NCBI GenBank assembly: GCA_964036195.1
Contig: OZ038452.1
Coordinates: 25,493,785-25,557,784, forward strand
Direction: 5' to 3'
DNA: 64,000 bases
DNA from: Sphaerolaimus hirsutus
Taxonomy: Eukaryota; Nematoda; Chromadorea; Monhysterida; Sphaerolaimidae
The number at the start of each line of letters is the position of its first letter. Within the stretch, counting starts at the first letter, position 1. Both the position numbers and the translations under genes were made by a program. Below are positions 11,901 to 22,957 of this stretch, in pieces. Under the pieces are notes generated by a model that was not told where the DNA came from, did no database searches, and saw only the letters and a list, made by a program, of their open reading frames with translations.

Positions 11901-14116
11901 TTCATCAGCATGCAAATCATTGATATACATATTTTGGATACACATTAACTACCCTCAAGGGACGTTATTTTTACCTCATCTGGCTGGGGGGGTCATTGGG
12001 GGAAGCTATTCAGGGAGGGGGGTCTTATTCAATGAAATACGGTAGCTAGCGTATGGTGCTGATGATCCATCGCGTATTGGAGACTCCTTCAATCAGCCTT
12101 CACTTCTCTCTTTGCAATAATACCGTATACACAACGAATCAATTCGCAGCGCCAAACTGCGGTCGCTTTTCATGGACGGTCGCAAACCCGACATGAAATC
12201 GTCGGTGAGCGCGTCGACAATCCGACTTATCAAGCCGTACGTGCGGTCGCTGCCGAAAATCCAGCTTCAGTTCATAGTCAAGACGCTCATGACCGCCGAC
12301 GGCATCGCGGGGGTGTGGCAAAGTGGGGAGGATTGCAATAGTGATCTTTCAGGTTTTACTGGGAACTTCGATGTAAATACCGTTTTTCCTCGAAATACCC
12401 CCCCCCCTCAAGGGGTTTGGTTTTTCAGAGTGCAAATTTTGAGGGGGTAATCTAGGGTGGGGATATTTCGAGGGTGTCATTATTCCGCCAGAATTTTTTT
12501 ACTTCCATTAGTTATTCGTTGTTTGTTTCTAAGGTACGCAGAGCTAGAGAAATGCAACGATAACCTAAAGTCATTGTTTTTAACATGTGTTCTGCATTAC
12601 ACATATCACAAACTGCAGTTTTTGGCATTTACGCGTATTTCGGGTGGAGGTATTTCGAGGGGGGGCGTATTTTTAAAATCTCGCTCAGACCTGGGCGTAT
12701 TTCGAGGAAATACGGTATAGTGAAACGAAAAGTCAACCGGGTAGCCAACCGGGTACCGGGTAGGCCCTACATTTTCAGAAGCCGAATGCAATTTCGCCGC
12801 GGCCGTTGTGACTTGTTTGCGCGCGCTGGACAAATCCGTGCTGCTGTGCGCCAGTTCGAATGCTGCCGTCGACGCGGTGCTGTTGCGTTTCATCGGCAAA
12901 AAAGTTCGTTAATGATGAATATTACACGAAGTCATTCATATAGACGAATTTTTATGAAAATGGATTGTCAATTCACAGGATAGGTTCCGTTAAGGGGGTT
13001 TCCATTTACTTTGCCCAGTAGCAGTATCGCCCACTCCAGTCGCCTAGGTCTCATTCAATTTGCCAAAAAAGGACAAATATAAAAAAGTTTCAAACCAACA
13101 TGCCACATTCTTTTCCACACAAACATCATTCAATCTCAAATCAGCGTCACACCCCACAGGACTCGTATCCATTCGAAAGTGAATCGACCACTGTGCGTCT
13201 GGGCTCGGCGGCTTCCGTGCAGCGCGACTGCGCGCATCTGCGGCCCGAGACGCTCTGCGGCGACGGCATCGCCGCCAGCGAGCAGTACGGCAGGGTTGCC
13301 GAAAGAATCAAGGCTGCCGTGAGTTGTCTGTGTCGAAGTGACCGCTGGGAGCGTGGAGGCGGGGCATGCCTATTACGCACAAATACCCATTCCGCACAAA
13401 TACCCAATCCGCACAAATACCCGTTTCGCACACTGCCCATTACGCACAAATGATCAGTTGTGTGCGTAATGGGCAATTGTGCGTGATGGGTTCGATTTTG
13501 TGCGTAACCGGCAAATGTGCGGAATGGGTATTTGTGCGTAATAGTACACCGTCCGTGGAGGCCTGGGTCGATGTAGTTTTTTATGTTTGAGACTCGCAAT
13601 TTTCGATCTTTACATCCGATATTCGCAAAATGCTGGAGTTTGCTAATTAAAATGTGCAAGTGTATCTAAGCCGTAAAAAGCCGAAAGCCGTAAAAAATAT
13701 GTGTTGAAATTTACCCGAAATATTCGAAAATGCAATAATTTAGTGGAAAAGATCCAAAAACAGTCGAAAAGTGTCCAAAAAAATCGAAAACTATATTTGA
13801 AAATTTCAGAAATAATTCACAATTCTAAAAGTCATTTTTAGAAAAAAAAACACCTGAAAATTCAAGTACTCTTCTTCAGCGAGTGATCGCGTGCCAAGCG
13901 AACACTGCGGCCAACCACGTGCTGCTGCACGGCGCCCAGCTGGACTACGCGCTGGTGCTGCACGCCGACAGGTTGGCCCACGGCGGCGAGCCGCTCTTGC
14001 TCGGCCCCCTGCTCGCCGCCGACAAGTTCGTGTTGATTGGGAGGCATTGCGAGGGCCAGCGCAATTGGTTTAGTGAGTTTGCTGACAGATGCGGCGGTTT
14101 GAAACTGCACGCGTAG
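2913..14116 (+). CDS. DNA2: DNA2-like nuclease with degenerate helicase domain (17 exons)
   Basis: Exons: 2913-3011, 3266-3392, 3531-3612, 3699-3849, 4019-4124, 5604-5728, 5921-6092, 6361-6588, 9057-9287, 9963-10095, 10392-10505, 10568-10677, 10744-10915, 12150-12322, 12779-12903, 13160-13318, 13880-14116. They total 2544 nt with consistent phases, giving 847 aa; human DNA2 has about 1060. The RecB-type nuclease core is present: GTLLH near residue 189, GKVDVTV (Asp about 294) and PIEIKTGK (Glu 310, Lys 312). All four Fe-S cysteines match DNA2: one before RRRAVL (about 165) and CxxC-x5-C at about 411-420. An OB-like region (RCGDMVLVSSD) follows. In the first RecA lobe the Walker A site reads GVWQKAEC, the DEAS box reads HADR and motif III is lost; the gene stops after that lobe. 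DNA2 normally acts in Okazaki flap removal and end resection. Two junctions are introner insertions (3850-4018, 5729-5920). The first and third exons are the least certain. Intron 10678-10743 is 66 nt and open, so it may be retained. Confidence 0.82.
3850..4018 (+). mobile_element. Introner in DNA2 coding sequence (CTG/CTG)
   Basis: The 169-bp hairpin starts GTGCCAATCGCAGACC and ends GGTCTGGGACTGCCCCCTG. Its two arms, joined at about 3930, are nearly perfect inverted repeats. It splits the conserved stretch WPDTL/VMCTT. Removing exactly this interval leaves CTG|GTC and a gapless match to human DNA2 across 27 residues, but the interval ends in TG rather than AG. The only in-frame AG found (ATGACAG, just upstream of 3986) would add 11 residues in the conserved block. 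Confidence 0.88.
4150..5087. mobile_element. hAT-like MITE, CGGGATCGGGAT type (outer)
   Basis: Ends TGCGGTTCAAACGG and CCGTTTGAACCCTA with near-duplication GGTGGGAG/GTTGGGAG (7 of 8). The interior is nearly all CGGGATCGGGATTGG units. A second copy of the same family is inserted at 4499-5058. It lies in DNA2 intron 4125-5603. Confidence 0.78.
4499..5058. mobile_element. hAT-like MITE, CGGGATCGGGAT type (nested)
   Basis: TAGGGTTCAAACGGG...CCCGTTTGAACCCTA flanked by TTCGGGAT on both sides (4491-4498, 5059-5066), inserted into a relative of itself. Confidence 0.85.
5400..5580. repeat. Fragment of CTATCTATC / G-run element
   Basis: Contains ATAGATGCATAGATAGCTG and GGGATGGATATATAGCTGG with G-runs, as in 6870-7380, 54650-55000 and 60370-60760. 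Confidence 0.5.
5729..5920 (+). mobile_element. Introner in DNA2 coding sequence (CTG/CTG)
   Basis: The 192-bp hairpin runs from GTGCCACTCCCAGACC to GGTCTGGGAGTGGCACCTG, so both ends are of the GTGCCA type. It divides the DNA2 frame between ...MLQL and VALKWPP. Exact removal is frame-neutral and would use a TG 3' end. A canonical alternative exists at GGGAG|TGG, leaving three extra residues (WHL). Confidence 0.87.
6731..8916. mobile_element. Composite element with CTCCAATCAAAGCACCCC ends
   Basis: Left end ACTGTATTTCTCCGATCAAAGCACCCC is the inverse of right end GGGTGCTTTGATTGGAGAAATACGGTA. Nested inside are a CTATCTATC/C-run element (about 6870-7380, 8540) and the hAT-like element 7810-8517. 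It occupies DNA2 intron 6589-9056. Confidence 0.6.
7810..8517. mobile_element. hAT-like MITE, AAAAAACGTTTTTTATTAAA type
   Basis: TAGGGTTGGCCGATG ... TTCCAACCCTA with duplicated AACTCCAC (7802-7809, 8518-8525). Both ends carry arrays of AAACGTTTTTTTTTAAAAAAAACATCGA. Confidence 0.85.
9374..9795. mobile_element. G-run element with ACGTATCCAGGGGGG ends
   Basis: Left GGCCGTATCCAGGGGGGGCGG...GCAGCCCCCCC, right CCCCCCCGCTCAAAAATTCTGGCCACGG. The middle has GCGCCATGGCG-like units and TGCGCGCAAGCGCGCA. Related copies: 10976-11646, 17155-17290, 38178-38624, 55140-55225. Confidence 0.65.
9792..9938 (+). mobile_element. Degenerate introner copy in DNA2 intron
   Basis: Core arms (ATCAAATGTCATGCAAAGTGTCAAAAGTCAT and its inverse) are recognisable; the left end is fused to the neighbouring G-rich element and the right end is GGGTCTTATACTGGAACCTGG. 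It lies just upstream of the exon starting 9963, inside a normal intron. Confidence 0.65.
10976..11646. mobile_element. G-run element in DNA2 intron
   Basis: Ends AAGGACGTATACAGGGGGGG and AAAAATCCTGGATACGTCCCTG with flanking GTTATCG on each side; the interior contains TTGCGCGCAAGC and C-run blocks. Confidence 0.65.
11716..12044. mobile_element. TACCGTA-class element in DNA2 intron
   Basis: Left AGTATATCCTCGAATAAGACCCC pairs with right GGGTCTTATTCAATGAAATACGGTA. No ORF. Confidence 0.6.
12378..12717. mobile_element. TACCGTATTTCCTCGA element in DNA2 intron
   Basis: Left TACCGTTTTTCCTCGAAATACC with C-run, right GGCGTATTTCGAGGAAATACGGTA. Fills nearly all of intron 12323-12778. Confidence 0.75.
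13371..13544. mobile_element. Hairpin MITE of TATTACGCACAAATACCC units
   Basis: Five or so units related to TNCGCACAAATACCC lead in, and their inverse (GGGTATTTGTGCGTAATA) leads out, meeting at TGATCAGTTGTG near 13452. In DNA2 intron 13319-13879. The ORFs over it are artefacts of the repeat. Confidence 0.7.
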
Positions 14117-14560
14117 TTCAAGTGGAATTTTTTAATTTTGCATTCGTGGTAGCGCAGAGATTCAAAGCGCACGGTCAAATACTTCCATACATTGGGTCTT
14201 TCTGTTGCATATAATCATATCACTGAGTAATCAGGCATATCTGGGATGTGTTGTCCATGTGAGAGTCAAGTAGTTGAATCTTTGTGCTAAGTTGTCTGTC
14301 ATCGTAATTATCGGTATGATATTTTGCTAATCGTGCAGTGTGCGTTTTTTGTTTCTTGACTCCGTTCTGTTTCCCGATAATAACTGCTATCCTTTCTTTG
14401 TACTTTTTCTTTATAATATTTTTCCTTTTGAATGACTTTTGTTTTTTCTTTTGACTGTTTTTTAATAAATATGACGTGTTATAAATAAATACCACCCAAT
14501 TGCACGCTCACATATAGGAATAAAGAAAGCTTCGAAGTTCGCAATCGCAGGTTTTGTGGA
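14117..14560. other. AT-rich gap, nothing seen
   Basis: Downstream of the DNA2-like stop codon. No exon of the missing second helicase lobe and no clear element end was found. Confidence 0.5.
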
Positions 14561-14562
14561 CG

Positions 14563-16000
14563 TAGGCCTACTAGTCATGTAAACACCAGTCATGTATTTG
14601 AGGAGGATTAGCACGACACAGGTGTTAGTCGCGACGGGTTTGAATACATGATAAGCAGGGTACATAGCACAGGCCATAGTGTGTGTGTGCACGTCACTAT
14701 TTTGTTGACACCACTCAACGAAAAAATTTAAAAACTCGGATGTGGTATCATCACAGGAATGGCAAAACCAGTGTGTGCGCTCTATGTAAATCAATACTTA
14801 TAATGTAAACCCGCTGCTGCTAACCAACGATGGGTAAGTTCTCAAATAAAAAACACTTTCTGTGTTTTGAGTTTTTCAAAAATGAATACCTGTGTTTTGA
14901 GTTTTTTCATGAAAAAAACTTGAGTTTCCATGTTTTATTTCAGTGTTTTTTGAAAAAACTCAAGTTTTCCTGTAAAAACTCAAGTTTTTTAGTAAAGACT
15001 CACTTTTTTTGGTAAAAACTCAAGTTTTCTTACAAAAAGTTGCATTTTACAGCATTTTGATGTGAAAACAGGGGTTTTCTTATCATATATAGGTTTTGCT
15101 ATAGGTTTTGCTGATAAAGATGTTCCACATATTGAGGATCTGCATATCTGTTCATGTGTCAAAAGGTCCACAAAAATGTCCACTACAGTCCACAAAATAA
15201 AAAAATAAGCATGTCCACTCCACAGCATAAGCATCAATAAAATGTCAAAAAACGACAATTCACACTGTACAATAAACTACTTCAATGGATGTGCACTGTA
15301 TGTTGTACTGTGTGAATCAACTGCAACTATACTTGAACATGCACATTTGTTGAAGCCTTCAATGTATCTGAACTACTTACCGGTCCCAAAACACCTCATA
15401 AAATTTCAACAAAGATCCCGTTCAAGAGAAAATGGGTTCATATGGAGATGCCTAGCACCCAATATCCTGGGCACTGGCTTAAGGGGCCCTCCACACTGTC
15501 AGTGGACACTGACATGCTAAGTACACTGCCTTGTCTCCAAAACCACACCAAAACTTGACAGCAGCAAAATCATTTTTCTTCATCAAATCATCACATTCTT
15601 TTGCAAAAACCATGTCAGCTCATCAGAAACATGTTTATTGATAGCCTGATTAACTGACTCATGTAAATACATATAAAAATACTATACACACATACATAAT
15701 GTAAATATGTTCATACTCACATTGTTCAGTTCAAATCATGTGCCTGAAAAAAACTCAAAAACATTTCCGTATTTTCTGTGTTTCCGTGTTCTCTGAAAAA
15801 AACCTCATTTGAGTTTCCGTGTTTTTCAAAATTGCTGAGTTTCCGTGTATCCGTGTTAAACAAAAACACGGAAACTCATTGAGTTTCCGTATTTAATATG
15901 TGTGTTTTTGCCATCGTTGCTGCTAACATCCGTGCCGTGATAATCCCCCATTAAATACATGACTGGCGGGTCTACATGACTACAGGGACATGTTATTGTT
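14563..16000. mobile_element. Element with CTAGTCATGTAAACACC / CATGACTGGCGGGTCTACATGACT ends
   Basis: Left TAGGCCTACTAGTCATGTAAACACCAGTCATGTATTTGAGG; right CCCCCATTAAATACATGACTGGCGGGTCTACATGACTACAGGG. The hAT-like element 14825-15919 is inserted within it. A relative is at 37799-38931. Confidence 0.55.
14825..15919. mobile_element. hAT-like element, AAAACTCAAGTTTT type
   Basis: CAACGATGG...CCATCGTTG with duplicated CTGCTAAC (14817-14824, 15920-15927). Both ends consist of GTGTTTTGAGTTTTT/AAAAACTCAAGTTTT arrays; the middle has no intact ORF. Confidence 0.85.
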
Positions 16001-16243
16001 GTTATCTCCTGAGTCCTGACAGATTACCTATAAATAGATACATGTTTCATGTTCCTTGATTAAACTGCTCTAGGCTGAGAACAACTTACATACATACATA
16101 CATAGTTGTCATGAGATGTGGAACCATACCTCTGATGAGGTTACGCCCCTCTCAAGGTGCGGCTTTTGGGATTAGCTGCTAGAAGGCAGCCTTGCCCAAC
16201 TTTTTTCTTTTGTAAAGTCGCCGCATTGATTTCTTGAGTACAG

Positions 16244-17018
16244 CAGAGTTGCGAAAGTGTATTTGCACCTACCCGAAATACCCGGGTAAATGGGTATTTA
16301 TATTTACACTTACACTTTCATAAAATACCCATACACTTTTTTTACACTTTCCTGAGCAAAATACCCGGGTACAGAAAGTGTATTTTTTTCTTTCAGATGG
16401 CCCTGTTTTATGCTTTTGAGAAAGCATAAAATAGGGTCATGTACAAAAAATAACTGCACAGTGCACACATGCAGTTATGCATTGAATGTTGAAAATATGA
16501 CAAATGTACAAACTAGCCTTTGATCTCCAACCTTTGATCAGTACTTATGGTATTCTACAGTTCATCATACTTTTGTAAAAAAGTACAAGATCAATGGAAA
16601 TGTACGAGCTGGACACAAAGCTTTTGCATTGACATTTGCTGCATGTCCATTCTTGCATTTAAACAGTGTGTATCGCATTGCTTAATCAGTAAAATATCAA
16701 CACTGAAAAGGTGCCATTATTAGGGAACTTCACACCACTACAGTGTTTGTTACAGTCTGAAATGTTTTATAAAATGCAGTAAAATGTGAAATCATGCATG
16801 AAAATGACAAATAAAGTGATCTAAAGGTGAAAACAGTGGTGTTTTTAATGCTCAATAGTGAGAGCTCTTTCTAAAAAAAATTTCCACTTACATTTTTTTA
16901 CACTTTCCTATGTATTTTTAAAATACCTTACACTTTTGGTATCCATACTCAAAATTTGGAAAGTGTATTTACACTTACATTTACACTTTCCAAAAAACCC
17001 GGTATTTTAACAACTCTG
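16244..17018. mobile_element. hAT-like MITE, ACACTTTCC type
   Basis: CAGAGTTGCGAAAGTGTATTTGC...CAACTCTG with duplicated GAGTACAG (16236-16243, 17019-17026). End arrays use TTTACACTTTCC units and ACCCGGGTA. Confidence 0.85.
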
Positions 17019-17154
17019 GAGTACAGCCGTCCGAACTTGAACGCCACAGCTCTTATCGTCTCGTGTCAATTGTCTGTGTAAACGGCTCACGGAAATTGCA
17101 TTCCTTCCCACTCGCGCTGTGCTATGACAAACTTTGTACGCTATTGTACCCAAG

Positions 17155-17290
17155 GCCGTATCCACGGGGGGGGGCGGGGCGGGTTCCAGCCCCCCCCCTT
17201 CCGGGGTGAGACCTGAAAACTCCCCGGAAATGCGCCATTCCGTCAGGTAAATTTTCGGGGGGCTGAGCCCCCCCCCCCTCCCCGTTCGCC
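17155..17290. mobile_element. Short G-run element fragment
   Basis: GCCGTATCCACGGGGGGGGGC...GGTTCCAGCCCCCCCC and GGGGTGAGACCTGAAAA, as in the 9374 and 38178 copies; truncated. Confidence 0.5.
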
Positions 17291-17835
17291 GGGAATAATG
17301 TAATCGGGTACAACTCTGATTTTCTAATTTTAGATATATATATATATTTAGGAATAATGTAATCGGGTACCAGCTGCTTTACTTCTTTACATTCTTTATT
17401 ATAGATGTCTAAGTGGTATTCAGGGTGCGTTGTTGCCGCAGTACCGCTAAAAAGACGTCCAAAAGTAAATGCTAAAATGTGTAAATATTTATGAAGCTTG
17501 ATGTGAGTAATAAAAATAAAGGATTGACGATAATACATTTAAAAATTCTTATCAAGCTCTCCTATTTTTGCATGTGTAAGGTTTTTACTCGTAGGGGTTC
17601 TGTAGGGTAAAGTACTATCCGCTGTTTTTAAAAAAGTGCTGTTGCATGGCAATTATGAAAATAAGCGGAGTGGCTGCAGTGGAATCTCATCATCAAAGTG
17701 GTGCTAAATATATGACGCCGTATTTTACCATTTTATCCACATCTCGAGTCCCGCAGACTGTCATTTTGCAGTAGTCCAATCAGCACTGAATCACTATGCC
17801 GACCACGCCAATATAAATTTAGAGCGTTCCTTTAA

Positions 17836-18032
17836 TAGTGATGTGAAAAGCGCCAGAACTTTGGCGCCAAGCGCCATGGCGCTTCTTTCCTTGGCGCTAG
17901 CGCCAAGGGCAAGCGCCAGGCATTTGGGAAAAAGGCATCCATGGCGCCGGGAAAAAATAGCGCCAAGCGCCGTGGCGCTTTTCATGGGCATGACCTCAAA
18001 GCCAAAAGTGCCATGGCGCTTTCACATCACAA
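17836..18032. mobile_element. hAT-like MITE, GGCGCCATGGCGCC type
   Basis: TAGTGATGTGAAAAGCGCC...GGCGCTTTCACATCACAA; the interior is built of GCGCCA units. The flanking duplication is imperfect (TCCTTTAA/CCTTGTAA). Confidence 0.6.
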
Positions 18033-21000
18033 CCTTGTAAGTGTTGGAATAGCGCCATCTTCTTGCCGCTTCTCCACCACTGGCCCCGATCCAAGAACTA
18101 CCAAAGTGTCAGTAATTCTCAGAGACGATTGCGATTCTGCCTGAAAGCAGCCCAGTCTGATTCCAAATTAGAAAAATTGCCAGTTCTGTTTGCGTGCAGA
18201 CAAAACTCCTGTAGATTCCCAGAAAGCAGAATAGGGACCCCAATCCTTAAGCACCGGTACCTGAAAGTTAATGAATTTTCTCCTTACTTAGAAAGAGGTG
18301 TATGAGTTATAGTTGGCACGCTGCCAACTTTAGAAATGAATATGTAACTGCTAGATTCGTATCAAGTCACTGGGGTATATTTAGTCGTAAATATACCAAG
18401 TATACTCCGGTTACTTTACACCTTAAACGCGTGGTTCCCGCTGGAAGTGCGCCAAAGATGGTTAACGCGTGCGAGTTTCATCAAAACATGACAAAGTTGA
18501 TTGTTGTATTAATGTTTTTCATTAACATATTCACATCGATAAATTTTTTCATTTTTTTATGGAAATCGCATGATTTAACAATCATTGGCACGCTTCCAAC
18601 ACGAGACATAAATCAGTGCGAGGGCAGAGTATCATGTACTCCGAGTATACCTAGAAGCAATTTTTTTGAAGGAAGTGGAATCAGAGCGCTTGTCACCACA
18701 GTTGGAAAATAAATTGCATTTACTGAAATACCGGCAACTGAGAAAATACCACAATTTTTACCAAGAGTTGATTACCGGTGATTTACCGCACCGTTCGCTG
18801 TCGGCCTCTGCGTTTCCCACGCTCCTACAGCTGGAAACCCATATCACATACAAGCCTATTTAACAGCTTGTCTCTCTACACATGCCAGCGTGTGCTGTAG
18901 TGTAAACATACAGACATGGTGTTATGAATGCATGTAATATGCATAAAGATGAGATTTTTAATTTGGCTGAAGGTGGATGTGGCACCTGATTGGCAAAGTG
19001 TGAATGTCAGATGAATGATTTGAATTTTTACCATATCAATTGCTTATGCATATTTATGTGTTTGTTTACACATAAGTTGAGAAAAGTTGAGAAAATCTTT
19101 ACAAACTTTTGTGATTTTTTCAGCAGTCTAACTACATATTCACTAGACAGGTGAACCTGAAAGAATCCCCTTCCCCCATCCATTTGACCTTTCATGTGAA
19201 ATTCATTCATTCAGTTATATCAGGATTTTCTACAAATTTGAGTAGAAAGATAAATACACATCACTGGCAAGTCATTTGTTTTCATTTGCTAGGCTCTTGA
19301 CAATTATTCAAAGACAGGAGAGTTATTGATGGTAACATGATTAGGTACTTAACAGTTCTGCATGACAACGGCTCATCCCACATCTAAACAAATCCCACAT
19401 CTAAATCTACTTTGTCTCTTAAATAGACTGTATTTAATTTGAGGAATTTCAGAAAAATCATGATGACAGGTAATCAATATAACATGTTGGAGTGTTTGAA
19501 GGCAATTTGACACCACATGTGTTAAAAGATGACAGTTGACAACTATTGAGTGCAGTCAGTGTTATTGAGTACAACTTTGACCTGTGAAATCACTGAGTCA
19601 TTGAAAGTGGCTCTTAATGTAGCACTTTTTCATCATCAACATTTTTTTGCATTTATTATCCATCAAAAATGCAAGGAATATGCATAAAACATTACAGGCA
19701 TCCAATCTATGGGCCGGGATGTGTGATGGGTTTAGATGTGGGATGGCGCAGACCCGTTCTGCACGCACTGGCATGTGTAGAGATGCAAACTGTTATCTGA
19801 GCATCTGTGGGGGGACAATCTGTAATATTGGCTTGTATGTGTAAAGTAGCACTCTCTACTACTACATATTTGGTAACTTCAAGTAATTCCTTGGCTCTGC
19901 AAGTAGTGCGCGCATGCACGATGAATAAACAAAGAATTGTTCTGTTGGTTGTTCAATAATTATTAGGTCACTGGAGTGTCGTAGAACTTTCAGCTACCTA
20001 TTTATCAATTTTTTTTACATTTATCTGATAAATCTCCCAGGTATTTTATCAGTGCTAAGTGGGTACAGTAATTTCACATATGGTAATTTACAATCGATGC
20101 AGTTTCAAAGTACGATTAGTATGGGACAGGTAAACGCAACCGTTCTTCACTGATTTTCAGTGTTTTTTTCGACCATCTGCGAGACATAATTTGATTAGAA
20201 TAAAGACTTTGAAACATCCGTACTTTTTATAGTTCTGACCGCTGCCAGGTGCTTTCGAAAAAGTCTGACAATCTAAACTTGAATTCCAGTTTTTCTACGC
20301 AGTTTGCCACGGAGCTTGTCCCGGTGACCGCTTTTCTTCTTGAACAAACTCATTGGCTCCCTAAGCTTCGACGGTAGTCTCATGTGTATGGGAATGTTTA
20401 TGTGGATAGTGTCAACTAAAAAGCAAAAAGCAGAGTCGTTCGAAGTGCAGAACTTTTTTTCTAAGTAAACTTAAACATAAATTAATTGTTTTTAATCACC
20501 CCTGAGTACAGAAAACGTAAAGAAATTTTTTACTTTTACTAATGAGTAAACATGGGTAAAATACTTTTTACCCGTGGAAAACGTAAGAGCGAGCATTTTT
20601 GGGAAAGTTTGCCCCTATTTTCACTCAAAATCACTCAAAATTACATACATAGCTTATTTTCACCTTAGTTTAAAACTTAATCGAGTACTTTAATACTTTA
20701 TCGAGTACTTTAAAAAATTATGCGTAAAGGTGAGTACGCATTTCTGCCAGAAGAAACGTATTTAAGTATTTACGTATTTAAATCTGTATTTATGCAGTAC
20801 TCGAGTATACGTATTTTTCGAGTGAATGTACCTAAATACATTCTAACAACTATCAACTAAAAGTGATTTTTATTCCGAGTTCTGTTTAGCATATCTTAGT
20901 CTTTTTATGCAGTAAGTTGTTCATGGACCTTCATCAAATATCTTTCTAATAATAAAACCCTCTCGAATTGACCCCCCTTAAATTTTGCACACGCAATAAT

Positions 21001-21050
21001 TTACACCTTTAAATTTAACCCCTTTTAATCCCTTTAACATTAAAAATATG
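18033..21050. other. AT-rich intergenic DNA with decayed repeats
   Basis: Holds a copy of the GGAAGCGTGCC...GGCACGCTTCCAACACGAG repeat (about 18280-18660), an inverted pair CCCACATCTAAACAAATCC / GGGTTTAGATGTGGGAT (19376-19745) and an eroded CAGAGTCGTT...AACAACTA element (about 20437-20855). No gene seen. Confidence 0.45.
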
Positions 21051-21058
21051 GTAGTTGT

Positions 21059-22910
21059 TCATCGTTAAGCGGGAATTAGAGCGCAGCGTCGATTCGACGT
21101 GAAATGATGACGTGGAATGATGTCGAAAAATTAATTACATGAGAACGGACAAAGATACGGTGTTGTAATTTCAGAATAAGATTGTCCTGGTAATTGTTTA
21201 TAATGTCCCAAAAAAGATTTGAAAAATATTGAGTAATTAATGTGTTATTAATTGTACGTCAAAATTGCATCTTTTCACGTCAACATTTCCCGTCAAACAT
21301 TTCACGTCAGAAACTTTTCACGTCAGCAACATTTCACGTCGCATGAAATGTTGACGTGAAATGTAAGTCGTTGAATCTTTTCACGTCAGAGTGTTGACGT
21401 GAAAAGATGTTTACTGATAAACATTTTACGTCAAAAACATTCTACGTCAAGCTGTAATTAGAATTTTATTTCTGACGTGAAATGAATACGTAAAATATAT
21501 TTTTAAGTGAAATGAATGGTAAAAGCGATTTAGTGTGTATATTATTTCTATTGTATTTGTAACGTTTCATGTAAATATTTTGGTGTAAACTCATTAGTGT
21601 ATGTTTTTCATGTATTCATAGAAATGCACATTCCTGCGTCCCATTCTGTTGTAGATTGGCCAATTTTGATGCCTTTTAAGAATGTTGAGGTTTTGGGTCT
21701 GGGCTATCATGAATTGTCTTGGTTTGTTCAAATAATACCCCAGTCCCGAGATAAGAAGTGTCTATAAATGGGTGGTAATTTTGAATGGCCAATCTGCACA
21801 TGGATTATGAAGCTTAATAATTCCGACATTTCGGGGCCAATTTGGATCATTCAACACTTCAAATGATCAGGACAACCTGCAGATTCAATTTTGGTTGTCG
21901 AAGTAGTGATGTCTCAATTCCGTATGCCAATTTGACCCGGTTTTTAAACATGAAAAATAATTTTCTTGAACATGCTATCATATACTCTAGACTAGTGATG
22001 GAATGGTGCCATGGCGCTGGCGCCATTTGCGGGTGCCACGAGACGCCATGCCATGGCGCCATTTGTGCTTGGCGCCCTTTTTCATGTGGCGCCATTGGCA
22101 CCTGGCGCTCTTATTCGCGATGGGCACCATGGCCCCCTTTGCTCTTCGCGCCATTTTCCCGAGGCGCCCTTGGCACCTGGCACGCTGCTTCTGGCATGCC
22201 AACTTTTGACTGGAACAAGATATTGAAATAATGTTTGGGCCAGATTACTTCGTTTTGTCTCAAATATATGATAGAATGTTCAAAAAACGTCTTGAAAAAT
22301 TAATAATAAAATATTTTTTCATGTTTTAAAAGCGGGTCAAATTGGCATACAGAATTTAGAAATCACTAATCCGACCATAAAAATTGAATCTGAAGGTTGT
22401 CCTGATTATTTTAAGTGTTGAACGATCCAAATCAGCCCAGAAATGACTGAGTTATTAAGCTGCAAAGTCAATGTGCAGATCATGCATGCAAAATGACCAC
22501 CTTTTTATAGGCCCCCCTTATCTCAGGACTGGGGGATTATTCGTGAAAACCAAAACAATTCGTCATAGCCCAGACCCCAAATCCCAACACACTCGAACAG
22601 TAAAAAATCAGTCAATGTACAACAGAATGGGATGCAGTAATGTGCATTTTTATCAAATCACATTTTCAAATCAAATTTTCATTTCGTAAATATGCTATAT
22701 TTTATTTCATGTTATCACATTTTTCATCACACAACTTACATCAAACATTTTACGTGAAACATTTCACGTCACTGTCATTTTTGTATTTGACGTAAAATGT
22801 TGACGTGAAATGATTCGACGTAAAAAGATTTTAAAATCTTTTTACGTCGAATCATTTCACGTCAGACGATTGCATGCAATCGTCTGACGTGAAATGATTT
22901 TCAATAGTAA
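21059..22910. mobile_element. 1.85-kb foldback element, ACGTGAAAT type
   Basis: Left arm from 21059 and right arm to 22910 are inverted over most of their length. CCTGCGTCCCATTCTGTTGTA (21632) faces TACAACAGAATGGGATGCAG (22618). ATGAAAAATAATTTTCTTGAACATGCTATCATATA faces its inverse near 22265-22330. Outer segments are arrays of TTTCACGTCAACATTT. A GGCGCC-type hAT-like insertion starts at 21994 (TAGTGATGG) between the arms. Confidence 0.65.
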
Positions 22911-22957
22911 ACATAAATGTAAAGTATTTACATAAATGTAAATGTTTTACTCACAGG

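Noticed and set aside
13366-13590. ORFs with HKYPFRT / AQIPVSH repeats
   Set aside because: They arise from the TATTACGCACAAATACCC hairpin repeat inside a DNA2 intron.
18302-18712. 136-aa ORF with a hydrophobic stretch
   Set aside because: It overlaps a dispersed repeat also present at 40955 and 56565 and shows no family similarity.
21300-22900. CRISPR-like regular repeats
   Set aside because: Units are inverted, unequal and without unique spacers; they are foldback-element arrays in a eukaryotic genome.
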